Below, one piece after another: positions 1 to 8,460 of a stretch of DNA of 64,000 nucleotides (positions are counted from its first letter, which is position 1; each line of letters starts with the position of its first letter). The notes under the pieces were generated by a model. The model searched no databases, was not told the DNA's origin, and saw nothing but the letters and a program-made list of their open reading frames with translations. This DNA is from Flagellimonas amphidinii (GTDB lineage Bacteria; Bacteroidota; Bacteroidia; Flavobacteriales; Flavobacteriaceae), in NCBI RefSeq assembly GCF_013090115.1, contig NZ_JABFNN010000033.1, positions 1-64,000 of the forward strand, in the 5' to 3' direction. Made by a program: the position numbers and the translations under genes.

Positions 1-1
1 T

Positions 2-628
2 ACCAATATTCTGTTGAACGGATCTGCCCTGCCAACCCAAGTTTGGAGCCTTAATGGAAATGAAGCATTTTATACCGTAGACAATGTAGGTATCGGAACC
101 AATGACCCCAATTATACTCTTGATGTCTCTGGAACAATGAATGCCACAAACATTTTGTTAAATGGTTCAGCTGTAGTAAGTTCTCAATGGGTCACTAATA
201 GCAATGACATCTCATATAATACTGGTAATGTTGGCATTGGAACCACCAACACGCAAGGTTATATGCTTGCCGTTGCTGGAAATGTTATAGCAGAAGGTGT
301 GAAAGTTGAACTAGAGGGAAATTGGCCCGATTTTGTTTTTGGTGAAAAATTCAACTTGATGCCCTTAAGTGAAGTAGATAAATTTATTTTAAAGAATAGA
401 CATCTGCCAAATATTCCTAGTGAGAAAAGTATAAAGGCAAACGGAATAGATTTGGGTGCCATGGATGCCAAATTACTCCAAAAAATAGAAGAACTCACAT
501 TATATACCATCCAACAACAAAAAGAAATTGATAGCCTTAAAAATATTAACCACGTTTTGAACAAGCAAAGTAAGGCAATTCAAGAATTATCTGAACGATT
601 GAAAAAAATCGAACAACAGCAGAACTAA
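2..628 (+). CDS. C-terminal part of GIGT-repeat surface/tail-fibre-like protein (5' truncated)
   Basis: The reading frame is open from base 2, so the gene starts before the window; the TTG at 14 is not a credible start. The visible part has two copies of a unit of the type T-N-I-L-L-N-G-S-A...V-G-I-G-T...Y-x-L-x-V, as in Bacteroidota tail-fibre/adhesin-like stalk proteins. It is followed by a conserved end module (residues ~95-160 of the visible part, with L-P-N-I-P-S-E and L-G-A-M-D-A-K-L-L-Q-K-I-E-E-L-T) and a C-terminal heptad-rich coiled coil. This end normally caps long trimeric surface fibres. No peptidase S74 autocleavage motif is visible. Attachment or display at the surface is inferred from the family. 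No phage genes are nearby. Confidence 0.8.
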   Translation, partial: TNILLNGSALPTQVWSLNGNEAFYTVDNVGIGTNDPNYTLDVSGTMNATNILLNGSAVVSSQWVTNSNDISYNTGNVGIGTTNTQGYMLAVAGNVIAEGVKVELEGNWPDFVFGEKFNLMPLSEVDKFILKNRHLPNIPSEKSIKANGIDLGAMDAKLLQKIEELTLYTIQQQKEIDSLKNINHVLNKQSKAIQELSERLKKIEQQQN

Positions 629-630
629 AA

Positions 631-665
631 AAGAGGGGCAATAAACACCCCTCTTCTTATTTTTT
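631..665 (+). terminator. Rho-independent terminator after the GIGT-repeat gene
   Basis: AAGAGGGG (631-638) pairs perfectly with CCCCTCTT (648-655) around a 9-base loop, followed by a T-rich run to 665. It begins 2 bases after the stop codon and may also stop transcripts coming from convergent carB. Confidence 0.85.
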
Positions 666-676
666 AGTCTCTCTAC

Positions 677-3529
677 TTATTTGCTTAGATACATTTTACG
701 ACGGGAGTATAAGTTGTAGAAGTCATCATCTTTGAGACTATCTATAAACAATATACTCTCTCCGGTACTTTTCATTTCTGGACCCAAGTTTTTGTTCACA
801 TTCGGGAATTTATTGAACGAGAACACCGGCTGCTTGATGGCATAACCTTCCAAATGCGGCTCAAAGTTGAAATCTTTCAATTTCTTTTCACCCAGCATCA
901 CCCTGGTAGCATAATTTACGTAGGGTTCACCATAGGCCTTCGCAATAAAAGGTACAGTTCTAGAAGCTCTTGGATTTGCCTCGATGATGTACACCATATC
1001 ATCTTTAATAGCGAACTGAATGTTGATCAAGCCAACTGTGTTCAAGGCCAACGCAATTTTATGCGTGTGGTCTTTTATTTGTTGTAAAACGAATTCACCT
1101 AAGTTGAATGGTGGCAATGTGGCATTGGAGTCCCCGGAATGGATTCCGCAAGGTTCAATGTGCTCCATTATTCCAATAATGTAGACCTCTTCCCCATCAC
1201 AAATGGCATCTGCTTCAGCTTCAATGGCACCGTCTAAATAGTGATCTAATAATAATTTATTATTGGGGATGCTTCGCAACAAATCTACCACATGGGCTTC
1301 CAATTCCTCTTTATTGATCACAATCTTCATTCCCTGTCCACCAAGAACATAGGAAGGTCTCACCAATAGTGGGAAATTCAACTCGTCGGCCAATTCCAAA
1401 GCTTCATCAGCAGTCTCTGCAACCCCGAATCTTGGATAAGGAATGTTGTTATCTTTCAACAATGTGGAGAAACTGCCACGATCCTCAGCCAAATCAAGCG
1501 ATTTAAAACTTGTTCCGATAATATTGATACCGTATTTATCCAATTTCTCCGCAAGCTTTAACGCAGTTTGCCCTCCCAACTGCACAATTACTCCTTCTGG
1601 TTTTTCATGACGGATAATGTCATAGATATGTTCCCAGAAAACGGGCTCAAAATAGAGTTTGTCAGCAGTATCAAAATCAGTAGAAACCGTTTCTGGGTTA
1701 CAGTTGATCATAATGGTTTCGTAACCACATTCAGCAGCAGCCAAAACACCGTGCACACAGCAATAGTCAAACTCAATCCCTTGTCCAATCCTGTTAGGGC
1801 CAGAACCAAGTACCACAATTTTTTTCTTGTCTGTCACCACACTGTCATTGGCCACATAGCGTTTGCCGTCAGCCGTTTGAATTTCCTCTTCAAAAGTGGA
1901 ATAATAATAAGGAGTTACCGCTTTAAACTCGGCAGCACAGGTGTCCACCAACTTATAGACTCTATTGATTCCCAAATCGGTTCGTTTGGTGTGCACTTCA
2001 CTTTCCCAACAATCCAACATATGGGCTATTTGTCGATCCGCAAACCCTTTTTGCTTCGCTTCCAAAAGCAAAGCTTTGGGCAAACTTTGCACCGAATGTT
2101 TGGATATTTCCTGCTCCAAGAAGTTCAGCTCTTCATACTGTTTTAGGAACCACATATCTATTTTGGTGATATCGTGGATGCGCTTCAAAGGAATTCCCAA
2201 CTGAATGGCATCATAAATGACAAACACTCGATCCCAACTGGCCACTTTAAGTTTTTGGATAATGGTATCGTAATCCTTATAGCCTTTGCCATCTGCTCCC
2301 AGCCCATTGCGTTTAATTTCCAAAGATTGAGTCGCTTTGTGCAATGCTTCTTGAAAAGAGCGTCCAATTCCCATCACCTCGCCCACAGCTTTCATTTGGA
2401 GCCCCAAACTTCTGTCCGACCCTTCAAACTTGTCAAAGTTCCACCTTGGAATTTTTACGATGACATAATCCAAGGTAGGTTCAAACAAAGCTGAAGTGGA
2501 TTGGGTTATCTGATTTTGCAGTTCATCCAATGTGTATCCAATGGCCAACTTGGCAGCCACTTTTGCAATGGGGTATCCTGTTGCTTTGGAAGCCAAGGCT
2601 GATGACCGTGACACCCGTGGATTGATTTCAATAGCGATAATATCCTCCTCTTCGTCTGGACTTACAGCAAACTGAACGTTACATCCTCCAGCGAAATCAC
2701 CAATGCTTCGCATCATGTGGATAGCCATGTCCCTCATTCGTTGGAAAGTTCTGTCCGAAAGTGTCATAGCCGGTGCAACAGTGATGGAATCTCCGGTATG
2801 AATCCCCATCGGATCCATATTTTCAATGGTACAAATGATAACGACGTTGTCATTTTTATCACGAAGCAGCTCCAACTCATACTCTTTCCATCCCATCAAG
2901 GCCTTGTCAATCATCACCTCGTGTATTGGGGAAACCTCAAGGGCATGACTCAATTGTTTATCAAACTTTTCAGGGTCATAAACAATGGAAGCTCCAGCAC
3001 CACCCAAGGTAAAGGAAGCCCTAATCACTAACGGAAAACCAAATTCTTGTGCTATTTCCTTTCCTTTTAAGAAAGAAGTGGCCGCAGCCTGGGGAGGCAT
3101 TCCAATGCCTATTTTCAACATCAACTCCCTAAACTTTTCACGGTCTTCGGTAATATTGATGGCATCGATGTCAACACCGATGATTTCCACTCCAAAATCT
3201 TCCCAAATACCTTTTTCATCCGCTTCAATACATAAATTCAAAGCCGTCTGCCCTCCCATGGTTGGCAATACAGCGTCCACATTGGGATGTTTCTTTAAAA
3301 TCTCTATGATCGATCGTGTGGTCAATGGTTTCAGATATACATGATCCGCCATGGAAGGGTCGGTCATGATGGTAGCAGGATTGCTATTGATCAAAATAGT
3401 TTCAATCCCATCCTCACGCAGGGAGCGTAGTGCTTGGGAACCTGAATAATCGAACTCACATGCCTGGCCAATAATGATAGGACCAGAGCCAATAATCAAA
3501 ATGGATTTTAAATCTTTTCTTTTAGGCAT
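677..3529 (-). CDS. carB: Carbamoyl-phosphate synthase large subunit, short form
   Basis: Makes carbamoyl phosphate from bicarbonate, ATP and glutamine-derived ammonia (with CarA) for pyrimidine and arginine synthesis. The protein has the expected duplicated architecture: pre-ATP-grasp motif GSGPIIIGQACEFDYSG near residue 14 and its second-half copy GSGPNRIGQGIEFDY near 570, each followed by an ATP-grasp domain (~125-320 and ~665-855). It is 950 residues, against about 1070 in E. coli, and stops just after the second ATP-grasp half, so the C-terminal MGS-like allosteric domain (UMP/ornithine/IMP control) is absent. This short form is, as far as I recall, usual in Flavobacteriia. carA is not in the window. 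Start ATG at 3527-3529. Confidence 0.96.
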   Translation of the reverse strand: MPKRKDLKSILIIGSGPIIIGQACEFDYSGSQALRSLREDGIETILINSNPATIMTDPSMADHVYLKPLTTRSIIEILKKHPNVDAVLPTMGGQTALNLCIEADEKGIWEDFGVEIIGVDIDAINITEDREKFRELMLKIGIGMPPQAAATSFLKGKEIAQEFGFPLVIRASFTLGGAGASIVYDPEKFDKQLSHALEVSPIHEVMIDKALMGWKEYELELLRDKNDNVVIICTIENMDPMGIHTGDSITVAPAMTLSDRTFQRMRDMAIHMMRSIGDFAGGCNVQFAVSPDEEEDIIAIEINPRVSRSSALASKATGYPIAKVAAKLAIGYTLDELQNQITQSTSALFEPTLDYVIVKIPRWNFDKFEGSDRSLGLQMKAVGEVMGIGRSFQEALHKATQSLEIKRNGLGADGKGYKDYDTIIQKLKVASWDRVFVIYDAIQLGIPLKRIHDITKIDMWFLKQYEELNFLEQEISKHSVQSLPKALLLEAKQKGFADRQIAHMLDCWESEVHTKRTDLGINRVYKLVDTCAAEFKAVTPYYYSTFEEEIQTADGKRYVANDSVVTDKKKIVVLGSGPNRIGQGIEFDYCCVHGVLAAAECGYETIMINCNPETVSTDFDTADKLYFEPVFWEHIYDIIRHEKPEGVIVQLGGQTALKLAEKLDKYGINIIGTSFKSLDLAEDRGSFSTLLKDNNIPYPRFGVAETADEALELADELNFPLLVRPSYVLGGQGMKIVINKEELEAHVVDLLRSIPNNKLLLDHYLDGAIEAEADAICDGEEVYIIGIMEHIEPCGIHSGDSNATLPPFNLGEFVLQQIKDHTHKIALALNTVGLINIQFAIKDDMVYIIEANPRASRTVPFIAKAYGEPYVNYATRVMLGEKKLKDFNFEPHLEGYAIKQPVFSFNKFPNVNKNLGPEMKSTGESILFIDSLKDDDFYNLYSRRKMYLSK

Positions 3530-3566
3530 TCTATAGGGTGTTTCTCGTTAGTGTTCTCAATATTCC

Positions 3567-3600
3567 AAAAAAAAGGTGTTACCTAGAAAAGTAACACCTT
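3567..3600 (-). terminator. Terminator downstream of rpmH
   Basis: AAGGTGTTAC (3573-3582) and GTAACACCTT (3591-3600) form a perfect 10-bp stem with an 8-base loop. On the minus strand it is followed by a run of eight T. It separates rpmH from carB, so the two are probably separate transcripts. Confidence 0.85.
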
Positions 3601-3625
3601 TAATTTAAAACTAAAATACTATCAT

Positions 3626-3784
3626 TTATTTTTTATGTCTTGGCTCAGAGGAAACGGTTAATCTTTTTCTTCCTTTGGCTCTTCTTCTCGCAAGAACTTT
3701 TCTACCATTGGCAGTCGCCATGCGCTCTCTAAAACCATGCTTGTTTCTTCTCTTCCTCTTTGACGGCTGATACGTTCTTTTCAT
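3626..3784 (-). CDS. rpmH: Large ribosomal subunit protein bL34
   Basis: A 52-residue very basic protein starting [20 protein letters not shown] and ending SSEPRHKK, which is the bL34 signature throughout. It is a structural protein of the 50S subunit. It starts at ATG 3782-3784 and ends in TAA 3626-3628. In many bacteria rpmH sits beside dnaA/rnpA; here it stands alone between carB and a TPR gene, with its own promoter and terminator. Confidence 0.97.
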   Translation of the reverse strand: MKRTYQPSKRKRRNKHGFRERMATANGRKVLARRRAKGRKRLTVSSEPRHKK

Positions 3785-3849
3785 TTCGGAACTGTTTTTA
3801 ATGGATTTTTGTGGATGGGAATATAATTCTTCCCGAAAAATTCTGGGCG

Positions 3850-3879
3850 CAAATATACGAAGAGTTTTTACTTTGGCAA
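3850..3879 (-). promoter_or_regulatory. Bacteroidota-type promoter of rpmH
   Basis: On the minus strand TTG (3879-3877), a 19-base spacer and TATATTTG (3857-3850) match the Bacteroidota consensus TTG-N19-TAnnTTTG exactly. The leader to the rpmH ATG is about 60 bases. Confidence 0.8.
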
Positions 3880-3912
3880 GCGGAAAGCAAAAATATTTAA
3901 ATTAGTTTTTAG

Positions 3913-3920
3913 TACTTTTG
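3913..3920 (+). promoter_or_regulatory. Probable -7 element of the TPR gene
   Basis: TACTTTTG fits TAnnTTTG and lies 36 bases before the ATG at 3957. No TTG sits at the ideal 19-base distance upstream, so only the -7 half is supported. Confidence 0.5.
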
Positions 3921-3956
3921 CCTCCGCTTAGTTCTAGCTTAATTCACTATAAAAAT

Positions 3957-4472
3957 ATGTTCAACAAAAATATAAAACTTGTTATTGCCGCACTTATTAT
4001 TGCTTATGCCATCTATCAATTTATAGAAGGATATATTGGCAATGGCATTGCCCTTATCCTGCTTTCTTTGGTCTTTATTTTTCTTTACTTCCGAAACGAA
4101 CTTATCCTTTTGGCCTTCTTAAGAATGCGTAAACAGGACATGGAGGGAACCCAGAAATGGTTGGCCAAGATCAAGAACCCGGAATCGGCATTGATCAAAA
4201 AGCAACAAGGGTACTATAATTATCTCCATGGCATTATCTACTCACAGAAAAATCTGACGCAAGCGGAGAAATACTTTAAAAAGGCCCTAAAACTTGGCCT
4301 TACCATGGATTATGATCTGGCCATGGCCAAATTGAGCTTGGCGGGCATATCCATGCAAAAGCGCAGAAAGCGTGAAGCCACCAAATTATTGCAAGAAGCC
4401 AAAAAATTGGACAAGAACAATATGCTCACGGAACAGATCAAGATGATGCAACAGCAGATGAAGAAAATCTAA
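3957..4472 (+). CDS. Small membrane-anchored TPR protein
   Basis: 171 residues from ATG 3957; the frame also has a TTG at 3918, but that lies inside the probable promoter. Residues ~7-45 form two closely spaced hydrophobic segments. The cytoplasmic remainder is helical and basic, with TPR-like pairs (A-E-K-Y-F-K-K-A-L-K-L-G and A-T-K-L-L-Q-E-A-K-K-L). This suggests a membrane-tethered protein-protein interaction module of unknown role. It is transcribed divergently from rpmH. Confidence 0.7.
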   Translation: MFNKNIKLVIAALIIAYAIYQFIEGYIGNGIALILLSLVFIFLYFRNELILLAFLRMRKQDMEGTQKWLAKIKNPESALIKKQQGYYNYLHGIIYSQKNLTQAEKYFKKALKLGLTMDYDLAMAKLSLAGISMQKRRKREATKLLQEAKKLDKNNMLTEQIKMMQQQMKKI

Positions 4473-4590
4473 GCTGGCAAAACCTTTTTTATCTACATTT
4501 TTCTTTTATTACTTTTTGTGCATGTATCAAATCATACATACTATTCATCCATCTGGACTGGATTTTCACCTTAAAATCCACTAACTTCAC

Positions 4591-4620
4591 TTGCCTGTGC
4601 TGAACTTGTTTCAGTATCGG
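4591..4620. repeat. Possible dispersed intergenic repeat unit (CTGAAC-TTG-TTTCAG type)
   Basis: The intergenic stretch 4473-4683 holds no convincing gene. It contains CTGAACTTGTTTCAG (4600-4614), a short inverted repeat in a context (TGTGCTGAACTTGTTTCAG) that I recall as a recurrent intergenic element in Bacteroidota genomes. Only one copy is seen here, so its repeat status cannot be shown from this window. Confidence 0.35.
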
Positions 4621-4683
4621 TCGATATAGCTCATTAAAACGAGCCCATATCTTCTACGATAAGTGAATCCCTAAATCCAGAAA

Positions 4684-4714
4684 CAAAAAAGGCGACCAAA
4701 ATGGCCGCCTTTTC
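4684..4714 (-). terminator. Terminator of the di-haem peroxidase gene
   Basis: On the minus strand an A-rich GGCGGCC...GGTCGCC hairpin (arms 4687-4697 and 4703-4713, one internal mismatch) is followed by a T run (complement of 4684-4690). It lies just after the stop codon at 4719. Confidence 0.75.
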
Positions 4715-4718
4715 CTTA

Positions 4719-6206
4719 TTATAGGCACATCATATACGCTGTGACAGCGTCTTTTTCTTCTTTGCTCAAATCCAGTTCCAACACCAGATTGAAAAACTCC
4801 GTGGCATCATCCAATGTAGGGAGCCTATCATCATGGAGATAGGGCGGAGAATCCTTGATTCCCCTTAAGGGGAATGTTTTTATGGGCCCTTCTGGCCTTC
4901 CCACATAAAAACGCTCCACTTTAAGATCGTGCATATAGTCATCCACAAAGGCAGGGCCATAATGGCACTCGGCACATTTAGCTTTACCTTGGAACAATTT
5001 TTCACCCCATAACTCTTGCTTGGTAGACTTTTCTGGAATGAGTTTTCCCCGTGCATCCAATTTTGGAGCCGGTGGAAAGTCGAGAATGGCATTAAAATCC
5101 CCCATTCGGTTGGTGGTGGAACGTTGCTGGCTTCGTGGGCCGATATGTTGTTGCATGCCGGGATCGCCATCAAAATATTCCTCAACCTCGGCAAAGTGGT
5201 CCATGCTTCTTATGGATCGTTTGGAGGCCAATTGCATCAAATTGTAATTTCCACGCATGGAAGGTGTCCCCACGCGTAGTCTTGCCAAGTTAGGGCGACT
5301 GTCAGGACCCAATTCAAAAGCAGCGTTGGTATGCCCATTTACGTGACATGAAAAACAGGAAACCCCAGCACTCGGTTCCAAGGTCACCCTGTGAGGAGTA
5401 TGGTTGAACCATGTTGTTGCCGTAGGGCGTAACAACTCTTTTAGCCCTTCCATTTGCTCTGGAGTGAGCAATCCATCAAAAATTTCATAATAATTGGCAA
5501 TGGTGACTTCTCTCCCATCCGTAACGTCTCCAAGTTCTTTATGGGTAGTCAAAAACATAGGTGGTGGAAATTCTGGCAAATATTCAACTGGATAATCGTG
5601 ATCCAGATCTATTCGGATATGCTCTGGATGGGCTTTGTTCCAATTATCTGGAAAAACCATATGAGCCGTTGTGGCCAGCGGATGGGCCAACGGTTTGAAT
5701 GGAAACAAATCCTTACGTTTGATTTCCTCGGCGGAAAGCTTGGACAATGCTTCAAAAGAGGCAATACCCTTGGGGAGTCTGGCAATGGGTCCTTTCATAA
5801 TGGCTTTTCTTCCGCCAGACATGACCTGACCTTCATGTACTTCACCATTGAAGTCATAACGAGATGCCATGTATTTGCGGACATCGGCCATGAGTTCTGG
5901 TTTTTGCTTTTCATGAAAGGCCACCCACTCCTCCCACGACATGGGAAGTTCAGGAATACCAAAAGAACTCTTGCCACGACCTCCATAGCGCCAAAGATCA
6001 AATGGAGTCCGTTCTCCTTTGCCTACATCTGGATAGGGTATCAGCGAATCAATATGCCCAGAACCCAGTTCGTAATCGGGCTCAATGTAGTCTTCAATGA
6101 CCACTCCGGGTGACTGTAGAAGGTGCAGTTGGTTGTTTATTGCTTGAAAACCCAGTAATAAAAGACTGGCTCCACCGGCCAGAACCAGTGTTCTTTTTTT
6201 ATTCAA
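4719..6206 (-). CDS. Di-haem cytochrome c peroxidase/MauG-family protein
   Basis: About 495 residues with an N-terminal signal/anchor (L-V-L-A-G-G-A-S-L-L-L-L-G-F) and two CxxCH haem c sites: CFSCH near residue 284 and CAECH near 411. The C-terminal F-P-L-R-G-I-K-D-S-P-P-Y-L-H-D-D-R motif is typical of the family, which reduces peroxide or oxidises protein substrates in the periplasm. The N-terminal ~250 residues are longer than in simple CcpA. There is no ATG start. TTG at 6212 abuts an AGGAG, whereas TTG at 6206 has that AGGAG at 6-base spacing, so I chose 6206. The substrate is unknown. Confidence 0.85.
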   Translation of the reverse strand: MNKKRTLVLAGGASLLLLGFQAINNQLHLLQSPGVVIEDYIEPDYELGSGHIDSLIPYPDVGKGERTPFDLWRYGGRGKSSFGIPELPMSWEEWVAFHEKQKPELMADVRKYMASRYDFNGEVHEGQVMSGGRKAIMKGPIARLPKGIASFEALSKLSAEEIKRKDLFPFKPLAHPLATTAHMVFPDNWNKAHPEHIRIDLDHDYPVEYLPEFPPPMFLTTHKELGDVTDGREVTIANYYEIFDGLLTPEQMEGLKELLRPTATTWFNHTPHRVTLEPSAGVSCFSCHVNGHTNAAFELGPDSRPNLARLRVGTPSMRGNYNLMQLASKRSIRSMDHFAEVEEYFDGDPGMQQHIGPRSQQRSTTNRMGDFNAILDFPPAPKLDARGKLIPEKSTKQELWGEKLFQGKAKCAECHYGPAFVDDYMHDLKVERFYVGRPEGPIKTFPLRGIKDSPPYLHDDRLPTLDDATEFFNLVLELDLSKEEKDAVTAYMMCL

Positions 6207-6293
6207 TTTCAACTCCTTGATTTTTTTTAAGTGATGAAACTTAGTGAAAATTACAAACTTAAAAATATGATAAATATCATAAAATATGCAACT

Positions 6294-7250
6294 TTATTTC
6301 CCTACGGAGTTGTAGTATCCCTTGTTCGGGATTTCCACCTGATATTTCTTTCTGGAAGCATTGTTCAAGTGAGGTTCACGCAACCAAGGGTTGTGTCTTT
6401 TTAAAATCTTGTAATTGATTTCATATAATTGGGCGAAATCTGCCCAGCTTGTTACCGCAGTATCCACTTCCACCGTAAAAGTAGGAACGGGTTTATACAA
6501 ATCTTCCTTTTCCAACTCAAAGCCATATTTATCTGGATTGGAAAGAATTTCCTTGAGTGCTAAAATTCGAAATACATAGCGTCCCGTTTCTTGCCCCAAT
6601 AAAAGGTCGTAGTAATTGTCCACCTTTTGAATCTTCATGTATTTTTGAATACCACCCGGCCCCGCATTATAGGTTGCAGCTGTTAGCGTCCATGTACCAA
6701 AACGTTTTTTCCATTTGTTGATGTATTCACAAGCAGCTTGTGTGGATTTTTCAATATGGTACCGCTCATCCACATTGGCATTTACCTCTAGTCCATATTC
6801 CTTTCCAGTAGCCTTCATAAAATGCCACATTCCTGCGGCACCTTTAGGTGATGCCACATCGATAAGGGCACTTTCGGCCACGGCTAAATATTTAAAATCG
6901 TCTGGAATGCCATTTTTGGCCAATATAGGCTCAATAATCGGGAAGTATTTGTTGGCACGTTTCATCAACAATAAAGCATTGGATTGCCAATAGGTATTCA
7001 CCAAGAACTCACGGTCCACGCGCTCCATAACCTCTGGGTCTCCCATGGGAACCGGTTCACCAGCAAAATTCAAGTCCTCAGGGATTTCTATGGCACTGAT
7101 TTGATAGCCCTCAGCCACATTTTTTTCTTTAAGGTCTGACTGGGCAACCGTTTCCTGCTTTTCAACTTCATTGGTCTGTACTGCAAAAATAAGTGTGCTC
7201 ACCACTGCCACCAATCCAATAATTGCCAAGATATTTTTTGCGTGTTTCAT
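6294..7250 (-). CDS. Lytic transglycosylase, MltD-like, without LysM repeats
   Basis: 318 residues with an N-terminal hydrophobic signal/anchor (residues 7-24). The SLT domain (~85-230) shows the catalytic glutamate in A-V-A-E-S-A-L (~125), then G-A-A-G-M-W-H-F-M and T-A-A-T-Y-N-A-G-P-G-G. Such enzymes cleave the MurNAc-GlcNAc bond of peptidoglycan to give 1,6-anhydro ends. The tail (~250-318) has one LysM-like stretch (Y-E-I-N-Y-K-I-L-K-R-H-N-P-W-L) but not the repeated LysM array of E. coli MltD. It lies upstream of the peroxidase on the same strand. Confidence 0.88.
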   Translation of the reverse strand: MKHAKNILAIIGLVAVVSTLIFAVQTNEVEKQETVAQSDLKEKNVAEGYQISAIEIPEDLNFAGEPVPMGDPEVMERVDREFLVNTYWQSNALLLMKRANKYFPIIEPILAKNGIPDDFKYLAVAESALIDVASPKGAAGMWHFMKATGKEYGLEVNANVDERYHIEKSTQAACEYINKWKKRFGTWTLTAATYNAGPGGIQKYMKIQKVDNYYDLLLGQETGRYVFRILALKEILSNPDKYGFELEKEDLYKPVPTFTVEVDTAVTSWADFAQLYEINYKILKRHNPWLREPHLNNASRKKYQVEIPNKGYYNSVGK

Positions 7251-7295
7251 GCTCTATTTTTAATAAGTATCGTAAATATACTATATAGAACTGCC

Positions 7296-7958
7296 TTATT
7301 CTAAAATAATTGCTGGCAGGTTTTCATTGAACCACCTAGCCCGATGAATAATCATGGTGTGGGTGCCGTTCTTCACTTTGATACAGTTTTTGATATTGGC
7401 GATAGGAAAAACTGCATCTTTTTCGCCATGAATATGCACCACATTTTCTGGGGTTGATTGTTGTTTCCAATTCACGATTTGGTCCAGCGACCAATCAATG
7501 TAGTTTTTATCTCTAATGGAAAGATATTTTTCATAGAGTTCCAATCGTTTTACCACACTTTCACCAAAAGCATACTTGGCCAAAAGCTCTACATTATTGA
7601 CCAAACTTGTGGGAAGCAATTTATGCACCTTGGTATATTTGGCAAATATCATTTTTTTGGGCAACTCTGAGCTATGTTTCACCGAAGACACTACAACAAC
7701 TTTGAATACATCCATGTTTTTGGCCATCTCCTGCACCAACATGCCTCCAAAAGATACCCCAAGCAAAACAGGTTTGTCATGAGTTATTTTAGTGCACATT
7801 TTTTTTGCATACTCCTGCAAGCTCATTCCTTTTTCTGGAACAAACCACTCCAACTTGTGTGTCTCAAAAACTTCTGGAGACAAATGAACACCATCAAATA
7901 TGGAAGGATTGGCGGCCATTCCTGGCATTAGGTAGACGTGGGCTTTATTGTCGGGCAT
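7296..7958 (-). CDS. Small alpha/beta-hydrolase
   Basis: 220 residues without a signal peptide. The nucleophile elbow G-V-S-F-G-G (Ser near 69), an acid in H-G-E-K-D-A-V-F (~180) and a histidine in N-G-T-H-T-M-I (~199) form a plausible triad. The N-terminus V-Y-L-M-P-G-M-A could supply the oxyanion hole. It is a cytosolic esterase-like enzyme of unknown substrate, 46 bases upstream of the transglycosylase on the same strand and possibly cotranscribed with it. Confidence 0.8.
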   Translation of the reverse strand: MPDNKAHVYLMPGMAANPSIFDGVHLSPEVFETHKLEWFVPEKGMSLQEYAKKMCTKITHDKPVLLGVSFGGMLVQEMAKNMDVFKVVVVSSVKHSSELPKKMIFAKYTKVHKLLPTSLVNNVELLAKYAFGESVVKRLELYEKYLSIRDKNYIDWSLDQIVNWKQQSTPENVVHIHGEKDAVFPIANIKNCIKVKNGTHTMIIHRARWFNENLPAIILE

Positions 7959-8118
7959 TTCTCACCAATTAACGAATTGGGCTAGGAAATTAAGGATTTT
8001 TTGACTAATTTTGTGTCCCTTTTGCAAATAGCCCTACCATTTTATAACGTATTGCAACAAGGGAAATTATAAAATTACCTTCTGGGTAACTACATAAGTC
8101 AATTTTAAAACAAACTAT

Positions 8119-8412
8119 ATGACAGAAATGGAAATCAATGACAATAGTTTCTTGCGCCAATTTGAAACTAATGTCAATGGACATTTAGCTAAAATTGAAT
8201 ATTCTTCGCAGGAACGCAAGGTATTTTTGACCAAACTGGTAATTCCAGAAGAAATTGACCAAGAAGGCTTTAAAGAAACTTTTATCAAAGCCGTTTTGCA
8301 CCAGATTCAAGAAAAAAACCTACGAGTTGTTCCCACCAGTCCACACATTGCAGGTTTTTTGAGAAAAAACAGACAGTACAAAGAAATGTTGCCCGTTGGT
8401 ATACGTATCTAA
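8119..8412 (+). CDS. YjdJ-type small GNAT-like N-acetyltransferase
   Basis: 97 residues. It has the compact fold signature of the YjdJ/COG2388 family: N-G-H-L-A-K-I-E-Y near the start, a central V-I-P-E-E pattern and the end motif V-V-P-T-S-P-H-I-A-G-F-L-R-K-N. Family members are minimal acetyl-CoA-binding proteins of mostly unknown target. ATG 8119 is used; ATG 8125-8130 in the same frame is an alternative. A possible -7 element TAATTTTG lies at 8006-8013. Confidence 0.75.
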   Translation: MTEMEINDNSFLRQFETNVNGHLAKIEYSSQERKVFLTKLVIPEEIDQEGFKETFIKAVLHQIQEKNLRVVPTSPHIAGFLRKNRQYKEMLPVGIRI

Positions 8413-8436
8413 CCGAACAACAAAGAAATTTAAAAG

Positions 8437-8460
8437 CCTCTCTTTATGGGAGGTTTTTTT
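8437..8460 (+). terminator. Terminator of the YjdJ-like gene
   Basis: CCTCTC (8437-8442) pairs with GGGAGG (8448-8453) around TTTAT, then a run of seven T. The last T residues are also part of the stop codon of convergent mtaB. Confidence 0.8.

Noticed and set aside
1568-2146. 192-codon open frame antisense to carB
   Set aside because: It lies wholly opposite the conserved carB gene, has no family-like motifs and no sensible ribosome-binding site. It is a shadow of coding bias.
4473-4683. Possible decayed gene between the TPR and peroxidase genes
   Set aside because: No frame longer than a few dozen codons and no motif recognised; only the short inverted repeat stands out.
5454-6113. 219-codon frame opposite the di-haem peroxidase
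   Set aside because: Fully antisense to a gene with intact haem motifs; composition rich in W/F/H as expected from the reversed code, no motifs.
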